This document shows, piece by piece, positions 1-7,910 of a stretch of DNA of 37,486 bases. Below the pieces are notes generated by a model. That model was not told where the DNA came from. It saw nothing but the letters and a program-made list of their open reading frames with translations, and searched no databases. This stretch comes from Erythrobacteraceae bacterium CCH12-C2 (lineage in GTDB: Bacteria; Pseudomonadota; Alphaproteobacteria; Sphingomonadales; Sphingomonadaceae). Position numbers and translations under genes: made by a program. The DNA lies in NCBI GenBank assembly GCA_001556995.1, contig LSKF01000066.1:1-37486 (forward strand), written 5' to 3'. Positions within the stretch are counted from its first letter, which is position 1. The number at the start of each line of letters is the position of its first letter.

Positions 1-24
1 CTCGGAGATGTGTATAAGAGACAG
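1..24 (+). other. Sequencing adapter remnant (Tn5 mosaic end)
   Basis: Bases 6-24 read AGATGTGTATAAGAGACAG, the 19-base Tn5 mosaic end used in Nextera tagmentation. The five bases before it (CTCGG) match the preceding part of the Nextera read-2 adapter. This is technical sequence, not genome; genomic sequence starts at about base 25. Confidence 0.97.
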
Positions 25-142
25 GAGCGGGGACACCGACCGGCGGCGTCGGGGCCTTGGCCAGATCGCTCGGAGCTTCCTTAGCGCAGCCTGCCATGAC
101 AGCGCACAGCGCCGCCAATCCGACCATCCGAATCCCTCGCAT
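25..142 (-). CDS. Lipoprotein, N-terminal part only (cut by contig edge)
   Basis: A reading frame starts with ATG at 142 and runs leftwards into the adapter, giving 39 residues with no stop. It begins MRGIRMVGLAALCAVMAGCA, a short basic start, a hydrophobic core and a lipobox (MAGC), so the product should be a lipid-anchored periplasmic or outer-membrane protein. A purine-rich ribosome site (GGGGAGAAAAGG) lies just upstream of the ATG. The mature part visible is rich in Ala and Pro and gives no family. It follows the flippase gene on the same strand after an 87-base gap. The rest of the gene is missing, so no function can be given. Confidence 0.7.
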
Positions 143-229
143 CACCTTTTCTCCCCGCTATTCCAGCGTGGCGGAAAATCAGGCTGGCGGCGTGAATAGC
201 GAATGAACGCGCGCGAAGGCCCGCTCGGC

Positions 230-1747
230 TCAGGGCATATCAGTCGCCGGATCGGGGACAACCTGCTTGCGGAACAACACCTTGTCGGTCTCGTCAAACC
301 CGCGCCGCCAGATGACAAGCGCATAGGTGCCAAGGATCGCTGGCACCCCGATAACCAGCTCCATCCATTCGGGCAGCAGGGTAAAGACATAGCCCACCAC
401 CACTGCCGCGGCCGCCGCATGGACGAGAGCCCAGCGCCAGTTCGAAACCGGCGCCTTGAGCAGGTGCTTGAGCAGCAGGGCCTTGACGAGGCTCGAAACG
501 CCCAGCGCGATCATCAGCGCCCCCGCCGCTCCCGCCGCTTGAAATCCGCGCCCCATATCGAAACTGTCCGCCAGCCGGATCAGGGCGACGGTGAGCGCAG
601 CCTGAAGAACGATGATCCCGACCGAGATCGCCAGATTGCGCTTGCGGGCGATGTAGACGAGCACGCTTTCAGAAACGACTGCCATCGAGGCCGCGACCTC
701 GGCGGCCAGCAACAGGACCAGCGCGCCTGTTCCCGCGACATAGTCGGGACCCCACAGTCCCATCACCGCCTCACCCGGAATGCCGCAGATGAGCGCGATG
801 CCCAATTGCACCGCGATGATCCAGAACCCCACCTGCCGCACCTGCGCGGCGATAGCTTCCATGTTGCCGATCCGAAGGTTCTTGGTGATGACCGGCGAGA
901 GGATTGGCTCGAAACTGGTTTTCAGCTTCTGCGGCAGCGAAGCGATCTGCTGCGCGGCGTAATAAATACCGACCGCTGAGGGCGGGGCGAACAGGCCGAG
1001 AATGAATATATCGAGCAGCCGCGTCCCCCGCTCGATCGCGTCTGCCCCGACAATCGGGAAGGCGCGCGCCGAAAGCGTCAGCAGCGCGCGCGCTTGCGGC
1101 TGCCAGCCCTTGGGCAGGCCATAGCTGCGCAGGAACGGCCAGAGCGCTGTCAGCAGCCCGGCGTAGATCGACACGATAAAGGCGAGCGCGAGGCCCGCAT
1201 CGCGGGTGGCGGGCACGAAAAAGAACACGCCGGCCGCAATCGAGATCGTCCACGGCTCGACAATCGCCCGCGCGCGCACTGTGGTAGCTATATCGAAGCG
1301 ATAGGCCTGGGCCGCGAGCAGGATCTCGGTTACCGCAAAGGCCGGGATGGTGGCGATCAGCCAGATGTCCCACGGGCTGTTGGTGCCGTTGGGGAACATC
1401 GGCTCAGGAAAGATCAGCAGGATGATCGCTGCAACCGCCGAATAGGCCAGCGCGAGCAGGATGCCGTCGTAGACAAGGTTGGTCTCGGCGCCGCGATCCT
1501 CGCCCGCGCCTTCGGACAGGCGCTGCGCCAGCCCGCGCTTTTCGCCGAGCGCGCAGATCAGCGCGACAACCTCGATCACTACCAGCGCCGAGGCGAAGCG
1601 GCCGAGTTCCTCTGCGCCGTAGAGGCGGGTGGCGATGATCAGGAACGGGATTCGCGCGATCAGCCGGATGGCGAAGCCAAGGGTATTGGTGCGTCCACCC
1701 TTGGCGAGGGTGGCAAGATCGTCGGTATTGTCGGCAGCTTCGGTCAC
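230..1747 (-). CDS. Polysaccharide/lipid flippase, Wzx/MATE-like membrane protein
   Basis: A 505-residue, strongly hydrophobic protein with about 12-14 predicted membrane segments along its whole length. An early basic stretch (RLIARIPFLIIATRLYG, about residues 28-44) is typical of oligosaccharide flippases in the MVF/Wzx superfamily, which move lipid-linked saccharides across the inner membrane. It starts with GTG at 1747, overlapping the gpsA stop codon by four bases (GTGA), so it is probably translated by coupling. No glycosyltransferases or other sugar-polymer genes are nearby, so the substrate cannot be inferred. Family-level call; the exact subfamily (O-antigen, exopolysaccharide or lipid II type) is uncertain. 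Confidence 0.75.
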   Translation of the reverse strand: MTEAADNTDDLATLAKGGRTNTLGFAIRLIARIPFLIIATRLYGAEELGRFASALVVIEVVALICALGEKRGLAQRLSEGAGEDRGAETNLVYDGILLALAYSAVAAIILLIFPEPMFPNGTNSPWDIWLIATIPAFAVTEILLAAQAYRFDIATTVRARAIVEPWTISIAAGVFFFVPATRDAGLALAFIVSIYAGLLTALWPFLRSYGLPKGWQPQARALLTLSARAFPIVGADAIERGTRLLDIFILGLFAPPSAVGIYYAAQQIASLPQKLKTSFEPILSPVITKNLRIGNMEAIAAQVRQVGFWIIAVQLGIALICGIPGEAVMGLWGPDYVAGTGALVLLLAAEVAASMAVVSESVLVYIARKRNLAISVGIIVLQAALTVALIRLADSFDMGRGFQAAGAAGALMIALGVSSLVKALLLKHLLKAPVSNWRWALVHAAAAAVVVGYVFTLLPEWMELVIGVPAILGTYALVIWRRGFDETDKVLFRKQVVPDPATDMP

Positions 1748-2745
1748 GCGCCCGCTTCCCGTTCGGCCTTCAGCGGGCGGGCGAGCAAGTCCGCCACCAC
1801 CCGGCGCGCATCCGCGCCTGTCAGGATTGCATCGACCGCCGTGACGATCGGCATGGTGATCCCGCGCGCGGCGGCCAGTTCTGCCAGCACCGGGGCGGTG
1901 AAGGCCCCTTCGGCCACGGTGCGGCGGTCGGCCATCAGGTCGGCGGCGCTGGCACCTTCGCCGAGTGCTTTGCCGAGCGAGAAATTGCGGCTAGCAGTGC
2001 TCGAACAAGTCAGCACCAGATCGCCAAGGCCGCACAGGCCCGCCAGTGTTTCAGCCCTGGCGCCCAGCGCCTCGCCAAAGCGCAGCATTTCGGCATAGCC
2101 GCGCGCGATCAGCGCCGCGCGGGCGTTCTGGCCGAGGCTGAGGCCCTCCACCACCCCGCAGGCGATAGCGAGCACGTTCTTGACCGCGCCGCCAATCTCC
2201 GCGCCCGCGACATCATCCGAGTAATAGGGCCGGAAGGCGGGGCGGGCGATTGCGGGGGCGAGCCGCTCCCACTGTTCCCGTCCGCCTGAGCAAGCGAGGG
2301 TGACGGCAGTGGGAAGCCCAGCGGCGACTTCATGCGCGAAGGTCGGGCCGGAGAGCACCGCGATGGCGCTGCCGGGGCAGGCTTCGCGTGCGACGTCGTT
2401 CATCAGGCGGCCGGTGCCGGCTTCAATCCCCTTTGAGCACAGCACGAGGTCGCGGGGCGGCTTAGTCAGGCCCGCCAGCACGCGGCCCAGAACCTGTGCG
2501 GGGGTGACAGCAAGCACGGTGTCGATCCCGGCGAAATCGGCAAGGTCGGCGGTCGCCCGGATGGTCGGTGCGAGCGTGGCCGAGGGCAGATACAGCGGGT
2601 TGCGATGTTCGGCGTTGATCGCGGCAACAACCTCGGCCTCATAGGCCCACAGTACCACCGCGCGCCCGTCGCTGGCGAGCATCTGCGCCAGCGCTGTGCC
2701 CCAAGCGCCGGCGCCGATAACACCGATTGTGTGACCTTTGCTCAT
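1744..2745 (-). CDS. gpsA: Glycerol-3-phosphate dehydrogenase [NAD(P)+]
   Basis: A 333-residue cytoplasmic enzyme that reduces dihydroxyacetone phosphate to sn-glycerol-3-phosphate for phospholipid synthesis. Seen in sequence: an N-terminal dinucleotide-binding loop GAGAWG (residues 11-16), KGIE (105-108), [10 protein letters not shown] (131-140) and GGAVKN with the conserved catalytic-region lysine K189. Length matches the family. The frame is open for another 40 residues upstream, but they are Arg/Pro-rich and lie inside tsaD. The start ATG at 2745 fits the family and overlaps the tsaD stop (ATGA). It sits between tsaD and the flippase in a translationally coupled set. Confidence 0.95.
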   Translation of the reverse strand: MSKGHTIGVIGAGAWGTALAQMLASDGRAVVLWAYEAEVVAAINAEHRNPLYLPSATLAPTIRATADLADFAGIDTVLAVTPAQVLGRVLAGLTKPPRDLVLCSKGIEAGTGRLMNDVAREACPGSAIAVLSGPTFAHEVAAGLPTAVTLACSGGREQWERLAPAIARPAFRPYYSDDVAGAEIGGAVKNVLAIACGVVEGLSLGQNARAALIARGYAEMLRFGEALGARAETLAGLCGLGDLVLTCSSTASRNFSLGKALGEGASAADLMADRRTVAEGAFTAPVLAELAAARGITMPIVTAVDAILTGADARRVVADLLARPLKAEREAGA

Positions 2746-3824
2746 GCCTTGTACCCCGCACCGCGCACGGCTTCGGCCGCCGGGTCGAGCGGCCAACGGG
2801 GGCGGGCGACGAAATCGAGCGGGTCGCCGGTGAAGTCGGCCTCGGCCAGCGCCAGCCGCTCGCACCCCGCCCAGGCGATCATCGCGGCATTATCCGTGCA
2901 CAGCTTGAGCGGCGGTGCGGTGAAGCGCATGGCGTGCCTCTCAGCCAACGCTTCCAGCGCCCCGCGCACGGTCCGGTTGGCCGCAACCCCGCCTGCCACG
3001 ACCAGCGCCGGAAAGGGTCCAGCATGCTCCAGCGCCATTTCGAGCCGGTCGATGAGGCACTCGACCGCGGCCTGCTGGAAGCTGGCGGCGATATCGGCGG
3101 GAGCGTGTGCGCCGCTCTCGACCGCCCGCAGCACCGCGCTTTTGAGCCCCGCGAAGGAGAAATGCGGCTCGGCCGAACCCTTCAGCGGGCGGGGCAGGGG
3201 CACCGCCTTGGGATCGCCCGCCAGCGCCAGCCGCTCGACCGCAGGCCCGCCGGGATAGCCGAGGCCGAGCAGCTTGGCGGTCTTGTCAAACGCCTCGCCC
3301 AGAGCGTCATCGATGGTGGTGGCAAGGCGGCGATATTGGCCCACGCCGTCAACGGCAAGGATCTGGCAATGCCCGCCCGACACCAGCAGCAGCAGATAGG
3401 GAAAACCCAGTGCTTCATCCGCCAGCCGGGGGGACAGCGCGTGGCCTTCAAGGTGGTTGATCGCCAGCAGCGGCTTGTCCGCCGCCATCGCCAGCGCCTT
3501 GGCACTCACCAGCCCGACTATCACCCCGCCGATCAACCCCGGTCCCGCCGTCGCCGCAATCGCATCGACATCATCGAGTGTGAGCCCCGCATCCGCCATC
3601 ACCGCAGCGATCATCGGGGCGAGCCGTTCGGCATGGGCGCGGGCGGCGATTTCGGGGACGACCCCGCCATAGGGCGCGTGCTCGGCTTCCTGGCTGGCGA
3701 TGCGCTCGGCCAGGATCACCCGGTCGCCGCGCACCAGCGCCACGGCGGTTTCATCGCAGCTCGATTCGATGCCCAGCACAATCGGGGGCGCGATCCTGTC
3801 AGAGGTGTGTGTGACCATTCCCAT
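2742..3824 (-). CDS. tsaD: tRNA N6-adenosine threonylcarbamoyltransferase
   Basis: A 360-residue ASKHA-fold enzyme that, with TsaB/TsaE, transfers the threonylcarbamoyl group to A37 of ANN-decoding tRNAs. Visible motifs: GIESSCDET (18-26), GPGLIGG (94-100), the metal-binding NHLEGH with H124 and H128, and VSGGH (148-152). An internal ATG six bases downstream is an equally possible start. It is divergent from hemC, with only 44 bases between the two starts, so both promoters must lie in or overlap that short gap. It heads the tsaD-gpsA-flippase set. Fusions or partners such as tsaB are not in the window. Confidence 0.96.
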   Translation of the reverse strand: MGMVTHTSDRIAPPIVLGIESSCDETAVALVRGDRVILAERIASQEAEHAPYGGVVPEIAARAHAERLAPMIAAVMADAGLTLDDVDAIAATAGPGLIGGVIVGLVSAKALAMAADKPLLAINHLEGHALSPRLADEALGFPYLLLLVSGGHCQILAVDGVGQYRRLATTIDDALGEAFDKTAKLLGLGYPGGPAVERLALAGDPKAVPLPRPLKGSAEPHFSFAGLKSAVLRAVESGAHAPADIAASFQQAAVECLIDRLEMALEHAGPFPALVVAGGVAANRTVRGALEALAERHAMRFTAPPLKLCTDNAAMIAWAGCERLALAEADFTGDPLDFVARPRWPLDPAAEAVRGAGYKA

Positions 3825-3868
3825 CCGGCTTCCATCTAGTCTTTGTGAAGGCTAGGGCAAGCACAGCT
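3825..3868. promoter_or_regulatory. Short divergent promoter region tsaD/hemC
   Basis: Only 44 bases separate the start codons of tsaD (leftward) and hemC (rightward). Promoters for both operons must overlap here or extend into the opposing coding regions. I cannot identify clear -35/-10 boxes. The role follows from gene arrangement. Confidence 0.45.
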
Positions 3869-4810
3869 ATGACTGACGCACCCGCATCCGCGCCGAAACT
3901 CCGCCTCGGCACTCGCAATTCCCCTCTCGCGATGGCGCAGGCGGTCGAAACCCGCGCTAGGCTGTGCGCCGCGCACGGCTGGGCCGAGGATGAGGTCGAA
4001 CTCGTCCCCGTGCTGGCGAGCGGCGACAAGGTGCTCGACCGGCCCCTGTCCGAAATCGGCGGCAAGGCGCTGTGGACCAAGGAATTGGATCAGTGGCTCG
4101 GCGAGGGACGGATCGACTTCTCGGTCCACTCGGCCAAGGATGTCGAGACGATCCGTCCTGACGCGTTCCACTTCGCCGCCTTCCTGCCGCGGGCGGACCG
4201 GCGCGATTGTCTGGTGGGAGCTTCGAGCATCGCCGCGATCCCGCAGGGCGCGGTGGTCGGCACCAGTGCGCCGCGCCGTGCCTCGCAGCTGCTCAACTTG
4301 CGGCCCGATTGCAAGGTCGTGACCTTTCGCGGAAATGTGGCGACCCGGCTCGCGAAATTGCAGGCGGGCGAGGCGGATGTGACCTTCCTTGCGGCGGCCG
4401 GCTTGGAGCGGCTGGGGCAGAGCGAGGTGGGCCATCCGCTCGCCGAAAACGAATGGATCCCCGCCGCCGCGCAGGGCGTGATTGCGATCGAATGCCGCGC
4501 CGATGATGCGACAACGACTGCGCTACTGGCCGCCATCGACCACGCAACCACCCGTGCCGAGCTCGAAGCCGAGCGGGCGCTGCTCGCGGAACTCGGCGGC
4601 ACCTGCCATTCGCCGGTCGCGGTGCTGTGCGTGACCGAGGGTGAGACGCTTTCTATGCGCGCGGCGCTGTTCAGCCCTGATGGTGCCGAACGGATCGAAG
4701 GCACCGCGCGCCTCACCCCCGGCGATCATGCGCCGGTGCGGGCGCTCGCGGCCGACCTGCTTGCGCGGGCGACGCCGGGCATTGCGCCGCATTTCCGTAA
4801 GGCCGGATAG
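3869..4810 (+). CDS. hemC: Porphobilinogen deaminase (hydroxymethylbilane synthase)
   Basis: A 313-residue cytoplasmic enzyme that polymerises four porphobilinogens into hydroxymethylbilane, in haem and tetrapyrrole synthesis. Motifs: RLGTRNSPLA (12-21), GGKALWTKEL (64-73), HSAKD (87-91, containing the catalytic aspartate), and C246 in LGGTCHSPV, the expected attachment site of the dipyrromethane cofactor. A GTG 24 bases upstream keeps the frame open, but the ATG at 3869 places the conserved N-terminal strand properly. It is followed after two bases by hemD, forming a haem operon. Confidence 0.96.
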   Translation: MTDAPASAPKLRLGTRNSPLAMAQAVETRARLCAAHGWAEDEVELVPVLASGDKVLDRPLSEIGGKALWTKELDQWLGEGRIDFSVHSAKDVETIRPDAFHFAAFLPRADRRDCLVGASSIAAIPQGAVVGTSAPRRASQLLNLRPDCKVVTFRGNVATRLAKLQAGEADVTFLAAAGLERLGQSEVGHPLAENEWIPAAAQGVIAIECRADDATTTALLAAIDHATTRAELEAERALLAELGGTCHSPVAVLCVTEGETLSMRAALFSPDGAERIEGTARLTPGDHAPVRALAADLLARATPGIAPHFRKAG

Positions 4811-4812
4811 AA

Positions 4813-5523
4813 ATGCGCATCCTCGCGCTCAGGCCCGAACCGGGGCTGTCCGCGACCCTTGCCAAGGCCCGCGCAAAGGGCCTTGCCATCACTGGCCATG
4901 CCCTCTCAGAGATCCGCGGGGTTGAATGGGATTGCCCTGACCCGGCCACGATTGACGGCCTATTGATCGGCAGCGCCAATGCCTTCCTCCATGGCGGGCC
5001 TCACCTCGCACGCCTCACAGCCAAGCCGGTCTTCGCCGTGGGCGAGGCTACCGCGTCGGCGGCGCGGGCGGCGGGGTTCACGGTCACCATGGTGGGCAGC
5101 GGAGGACTGCAAGGCGTGCTCGATACTATTCCCGGCCCGGCGCACCTGCTGCGGATCGCGGGTGAGGAGCATGTGCCGCTGACCCTGCCAGAGGGTGTCA
5201 GCATCACCCCGATGATCGCCTATCGCAGCGTCCCCCTGCCGCTCGATCCTGTCGCTCTGCTGCTGGCGGCAGGCGAGGCGCTGGTGCTGCTCCATTCCGC
5301 CGCCACCGCCCGGCATTTCGCTGCCGAGTGCGACCGGCTGAGCCTCGCGCGCAGCACCATCACGCTAGCAGCGCTGGGCCCCCGGATTGCCGAGGCAGCG
5401 GGCAGCGGCTGGCGCGCCGTCCACACCGCCGCGCAGCCCGATGAAGCCGCGCTGCTGGAAATGGTGTTTGACTTGTGCCAGAACTCCCGCTCCATTCCGG
5501 CGTCTCCGCCCGCACAGCCGTAA
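4813..5523 (+). CDS. hemD: Uroporphyrinogen-III synthase
   Basis: A 236-residue protein directly downstream of hemC (two-base gap). HemD closes and inverts ring D of hydroxymethylbilane to give uroporphyrinogen III. The family is very divergent. Support comes from the N-terminal MRILALRPEPG, the LLIGSANAF segment (about residues 50-58; the typical 'T/S-S-x-N' motif), the region around residues 150-165 (LVLLHSAATARHFA, like the conserved F-x-S motif), and length. Operon position makes the assignment firm. The C-terminus (after about residue 225) is a short unstructured tail. Confidence 0.9.
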   Translation: MRILALRPEPGLSATLAKARAKGLAITGHALSEIRGVEWDCPDPATIDGLLIGSANAFLHGGPHLARLTAKPVFAVGEATASAARAAGFTVTMVGSGGLQGVLDTIPGPAHLLRIAGEEHVPLTLPEGVSITPMIAYRSVPLPLDPVALLLAAGEALVLLHSAATARHFAAECDRLSLARSTITLAALGPRIAEAAGSGWRAVHTAAQPDEAALLEMVFDLCQNSRSIPASPPAQP

Positions 5524-5572
5524 CAGCGGCGGCGGCGCGGCATAATCAGGCAGGGTCGCAGACGGGATCATA

Positions 5573-6505
5573 ATGGCAACGCAATACGGGGCATCGCAGA
5601 GCGGCAATCGCCCGCCATCCGGGACGGGCCGGGGCATGATGCTGGCCGCGCTCGCATCCTTCATCGCGGGCGGGCTGCTGGTGGGCTATGTGGTGTGGTA
5701 CAATCTGCAACCCGGCCGCCTTGGCGCGCCGGGCGCTGCGCCTGCGGTTGTGGCTGAGGGGAAGCCCGGCGGCCTCACGCGCCCCGCCGCGAGCCCGAGC
5801 GCGCTGGCTGACGCGATCAAGGCCGATAACGCCGAAGAGGCGGTCGAGGCGGTGACCCGCGTGGCCGAGCAGCAGGGCGGGCTTGATCAGCGGCTCGCAG
5901 CGGCAGAACAACGCCTCACCCAGCTCGACCTTCAGGCGCAGGCTGCCGCCGGGAATGCTGCGCGGGCCGAAAGCCTGCTGATCGCTTTCGCCACCCGCCG
6001 TGCGGTCGAGCGCGGGGCCGAGCTCGGCTATCTGGCGGATCAATTGCGGCTGCGCTTTGGCGATCAATGGCCCAATGCGGTGAGCACCATCATCGAGTTT
6101 TCGCGCAACCCGGTTCGGCTCGATCAGCTGGTCGCGCGCCTCGAAGGGCTCGCGCCGCAATTGCAGCAGAGCGATGAAGGCCCGTCATGGGCCGCGTTCC
6201 AGCGCGAGATCAGCCAGCTGTTCGTGTTCCGGCGCGAGAGCACGCCTTCGCCGCAGCCGCAGCGGCGGCTGGAGCGTGCGCGCTGGGCGCTGGAACAGGG
6301 GCGCTATCAATCTGCGATCGACGAGGTGAAGGGCATGCCGGGGGCAGCCCGCGCCGAGGCGTGGATCGCGGATGCGGAACGCTACAAGAAAGCGATGGAA
6401 GCGCTGGAAGTGGTCGAAACCGCTGCGGTGCTCGACCAGCGCGGCCTGCGCGACGGTGCGGGTAACCCGGTGCGCCAGCTCAATAGCCCGCTGGTTATTC
6501 CCTGA
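5573..6505 (+). CDS. Membrane-anchored coiled-coil protein, candidate alphaproteobacterial Mic60 (COG4223-like)
   Basis: A 310-residue protein with a short hydrophilic N-terminus, one strong membrane segment (about residues 22-43, GGLLVGYVVWY at its end), an Ala-rich linker, a predicted coiled coil (about 85-140, Glu/Gln/Arg-rich with heptad leucines) and a helical C-terminal domain ending around VLDQRG. This is the architecture of mitofilin/Mic60. Alphaproteobacterial Mic60 homologues are known to sit in haem-synthesis operons, as here just after hemD. Mic60 shapes the inner membrane and tethers it to the outer membrane. The call rests on architecture and context; the sequence itself is weakly conserved. 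Confidence 0.7.
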   Translation: MATQYGASQSGNRPPSGTGRGMMLAALASFIAGGLLVGYVVWYNLQPGRLGAPGAAPAVVAEGKPGGLTRPAASPSALADAIKADNAEEAVEAVTRVAEQQGGLDQRLAAAEQRLTQLDLQAQAAAGNAARAESLLIAFATRRAVERGAELGYLADQLRLRFGDQWPNAVSTIIEFSRNPVRLDQLVARLEGLAPQLQQSDEGPSWAAFQREISQLFVFRRESTPSPQPQRRLERARWALEQGRYQSAIDEVKGMPGAARAEAWIADAERYKKAMEALEVVETAAVLDQRGLRDGAGNPVRQLNSPLVIP

Positions 6506-6519
6506 GGGATTTCCCTTAT

Positions 6520-6618
6520 CCCGTTCGGGCTGAGCTTGTCGAAGCCCTGCACTTCCTTTTGAACTTTGGCTGATGCTGCCTAGAAAAGCAGTCCTTCGAC
6601 AGGCTCAGGACGAACGGG
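6520..6618. repeat. Long inverted-repeat element, copy 1
   Basis: Imperfect inverted repeat with 31-base arms (6520-6550 and 6588-6618; about 26 of 31 pair) around a loop of about 37 bases. The arm cores are CTGAGCTTGTCGAAG on the left and CTTCGACAGGCTCAG on the right. A related copy lies at 36635-36725. It lies between two convergent genes (Mic60-like and the hydroxylase) and could fold as a bidirectional terminator. I recall this core as a frequent dispersed repeat in sphingomonads, which I cannot verify here. Confidence 0.85.
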
Positions 6619-6624
6619 TGATAG

Positions 6625-7860
6625 TTAGGCCCTCAAAATCGCCGGCAAATCCCCCGATACCCCGCGAGCCTCGTTCATGAAGAAGTCCTTCAGCATGGGC
6701 GTCCTCTGGACTGCCGCCATGCCGAGCCGCCGCACCGCCGAGGCCGCGCTGCCGGGGACGCCGAATAGCCGGGTCAGCCCATCGGTCGCCAGCGCAACCA
6801 TGAAGCTGTCGAGCCCGCGCCACGTTTCGTAACGCTTCAAAAGCTCCGGATCGCCCGGATCAAGCCCGAGCCGCGCGCCATCGGCCAGCACCTCGACCAG
6901 CGCACCAACATCGCGCAGGCCGAGGTTGAGGCCCTGGCCTGCAATCGGGTGAATGCCGTGCGCGCTGTCGCCCACCAGCGCGAGCCGCTCGGCGGTGATC
7001 TTGGCGGTGTGGTGGAACCCGAGCGGCCAGCTTGACCGCTGTCCGACGCTCAGCACCTTGCCCAGCACGCCGCCCATGCGCTTTTCGACCTCGGCCAGAA
7101 ACGCCCGGTCGCCTAGCTTCATCACACCCGCGCCGTCAGCTTCGGACACGGTCCATACCAGTGACGAACGATGCGTGCCGTCGGCATCGTCGTTGAGCGG
7201 CAGCAGCGCGAAGGGACCGGCGGGGTAGAAGATTTCCCACGCGACATTGCCGTGGGGCTTTTCATGGGTCAGCCCGGCGATGATCGCGCGGTGCTTGTAA
7301 TCCCACTTTGCGATGGTGATACCGGCAGCGTCGCGGGTGGGCGACTGGCGGCCTTCGGCGGCGATCATGAGTCGACCTTTAAGCTTTTGCCCGTCGGCCG
7401 ACACCGCAGCGACGCCATATTCGCTGCGCTGACGCTCGGTCACGTGGGCCTTCGCGACCCAGTTGATCAGCGGCTCCTTGGCGGCGGCCTCGAACAGCGC
7501 GAGGCGCAGGCGGCGGTTGGGGAACATCCGGCCCAGCGTGCCGCCGCCTTCACCGGGCTGGAAATCGAGCCGCCCAGGCTTGTTCTGGTCGGTCACGGCG
7601 ATGCTGGCGATGTCGCAGGCGAATTCTTCGAGGCCTTCCGCGATGCCGATATTTTCGAACAGGTGCCAGCTGGCGGTGGAGATAGCGGTGGCGCGGTCGT
7701 CGAAGCCTTCGGCGGTGAGTTCCGCCGGGTCAGCGCGGTCGATCACGTGGCTGGAAAGGCCCTTCTTCGCCGCCGCCAGCGCGAGCGTCATCCCCACCAG
7801 TCCGCCGCCAAGGATCACCAGATCGCGGGGGGCGCTCAGATTGTCTGTTGTTGCTGTCAC
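6625..7860 (-). CDS. UbiH/UbiF/VisC-family FAD-dependent ubiquinone hydroxylase
   Basis: A 411-residue flavoprotein monooxygenase. It shows the FAD-binding GGGLVG (residues 18-23), the family signature DDRATAIS (54-61) and, in the C-terminal half, GDSAHGIHPIAGQGLN, which contacts the FAD ribityl/diphosphate. Members hydroxylate the aromatic ring of ubiquinone precursors at the inner-membrane face. Which ring position (UbiH, UbiF, UbiI or UbiL type) cannot be told from motifs alone. The gene is divergent from the DsbD-like gene across 50 bases and converges on the Mic60-like gene across the inverted-repeat element. Confidence 0.9.
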   Translation of the reverse strand: MTATTDNLSAPRDLVILGGGLVGMTLALAAAKKGLSSHVIDRADPAELTAEGFDDRATAISTASWHLFENIGIAEGLEEFACDIASIAVTDQNKPGRLDFQPGEGGGTLGRMFPNRRLRLALFEAAAKEPLINWVAKAHVTERQRSEYGVAAVSADGQKLKGRLMIAAEGRQSPTRDAAGITIAKWDYKHRAIIAGLTHEKPHGNVAWEIFYPAGPFALLPLNDDADGTHRSSLVWTVSEADGAGVMKLGDRAFLAEVEKRMGGVLGKVLSVGQRSSWPLGFHHTAKITAERLALVGDSAHGIHPIAGQGLNLGLRDVGALVEVLADGARLGLDPGDPELLKRYETWRGLDSFMVALATDGLTRLFGVPGSAASAVRRLGMAAVQRTPMLKDFFMNEARGVSGDLPAILRA

Positions 7861-7910
7861 CTTGGGCGCTCCGATTGCGAAATCACGCGGAAAACCCTAG
7901 AGGCTAGCCT

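Noticed and set aside
1094..2098. Long plus-strand open frames opposite the flippase and gpsA (similar ones opposite typA, the TonB receptor, the ATP-grasp gene and the permease)
   Set aside because: They mirror real genes, have Arg/Pro/Gly/His-rich composition typical of antisense frames in GC-rich DNA, and lack domains or ribosome sites.
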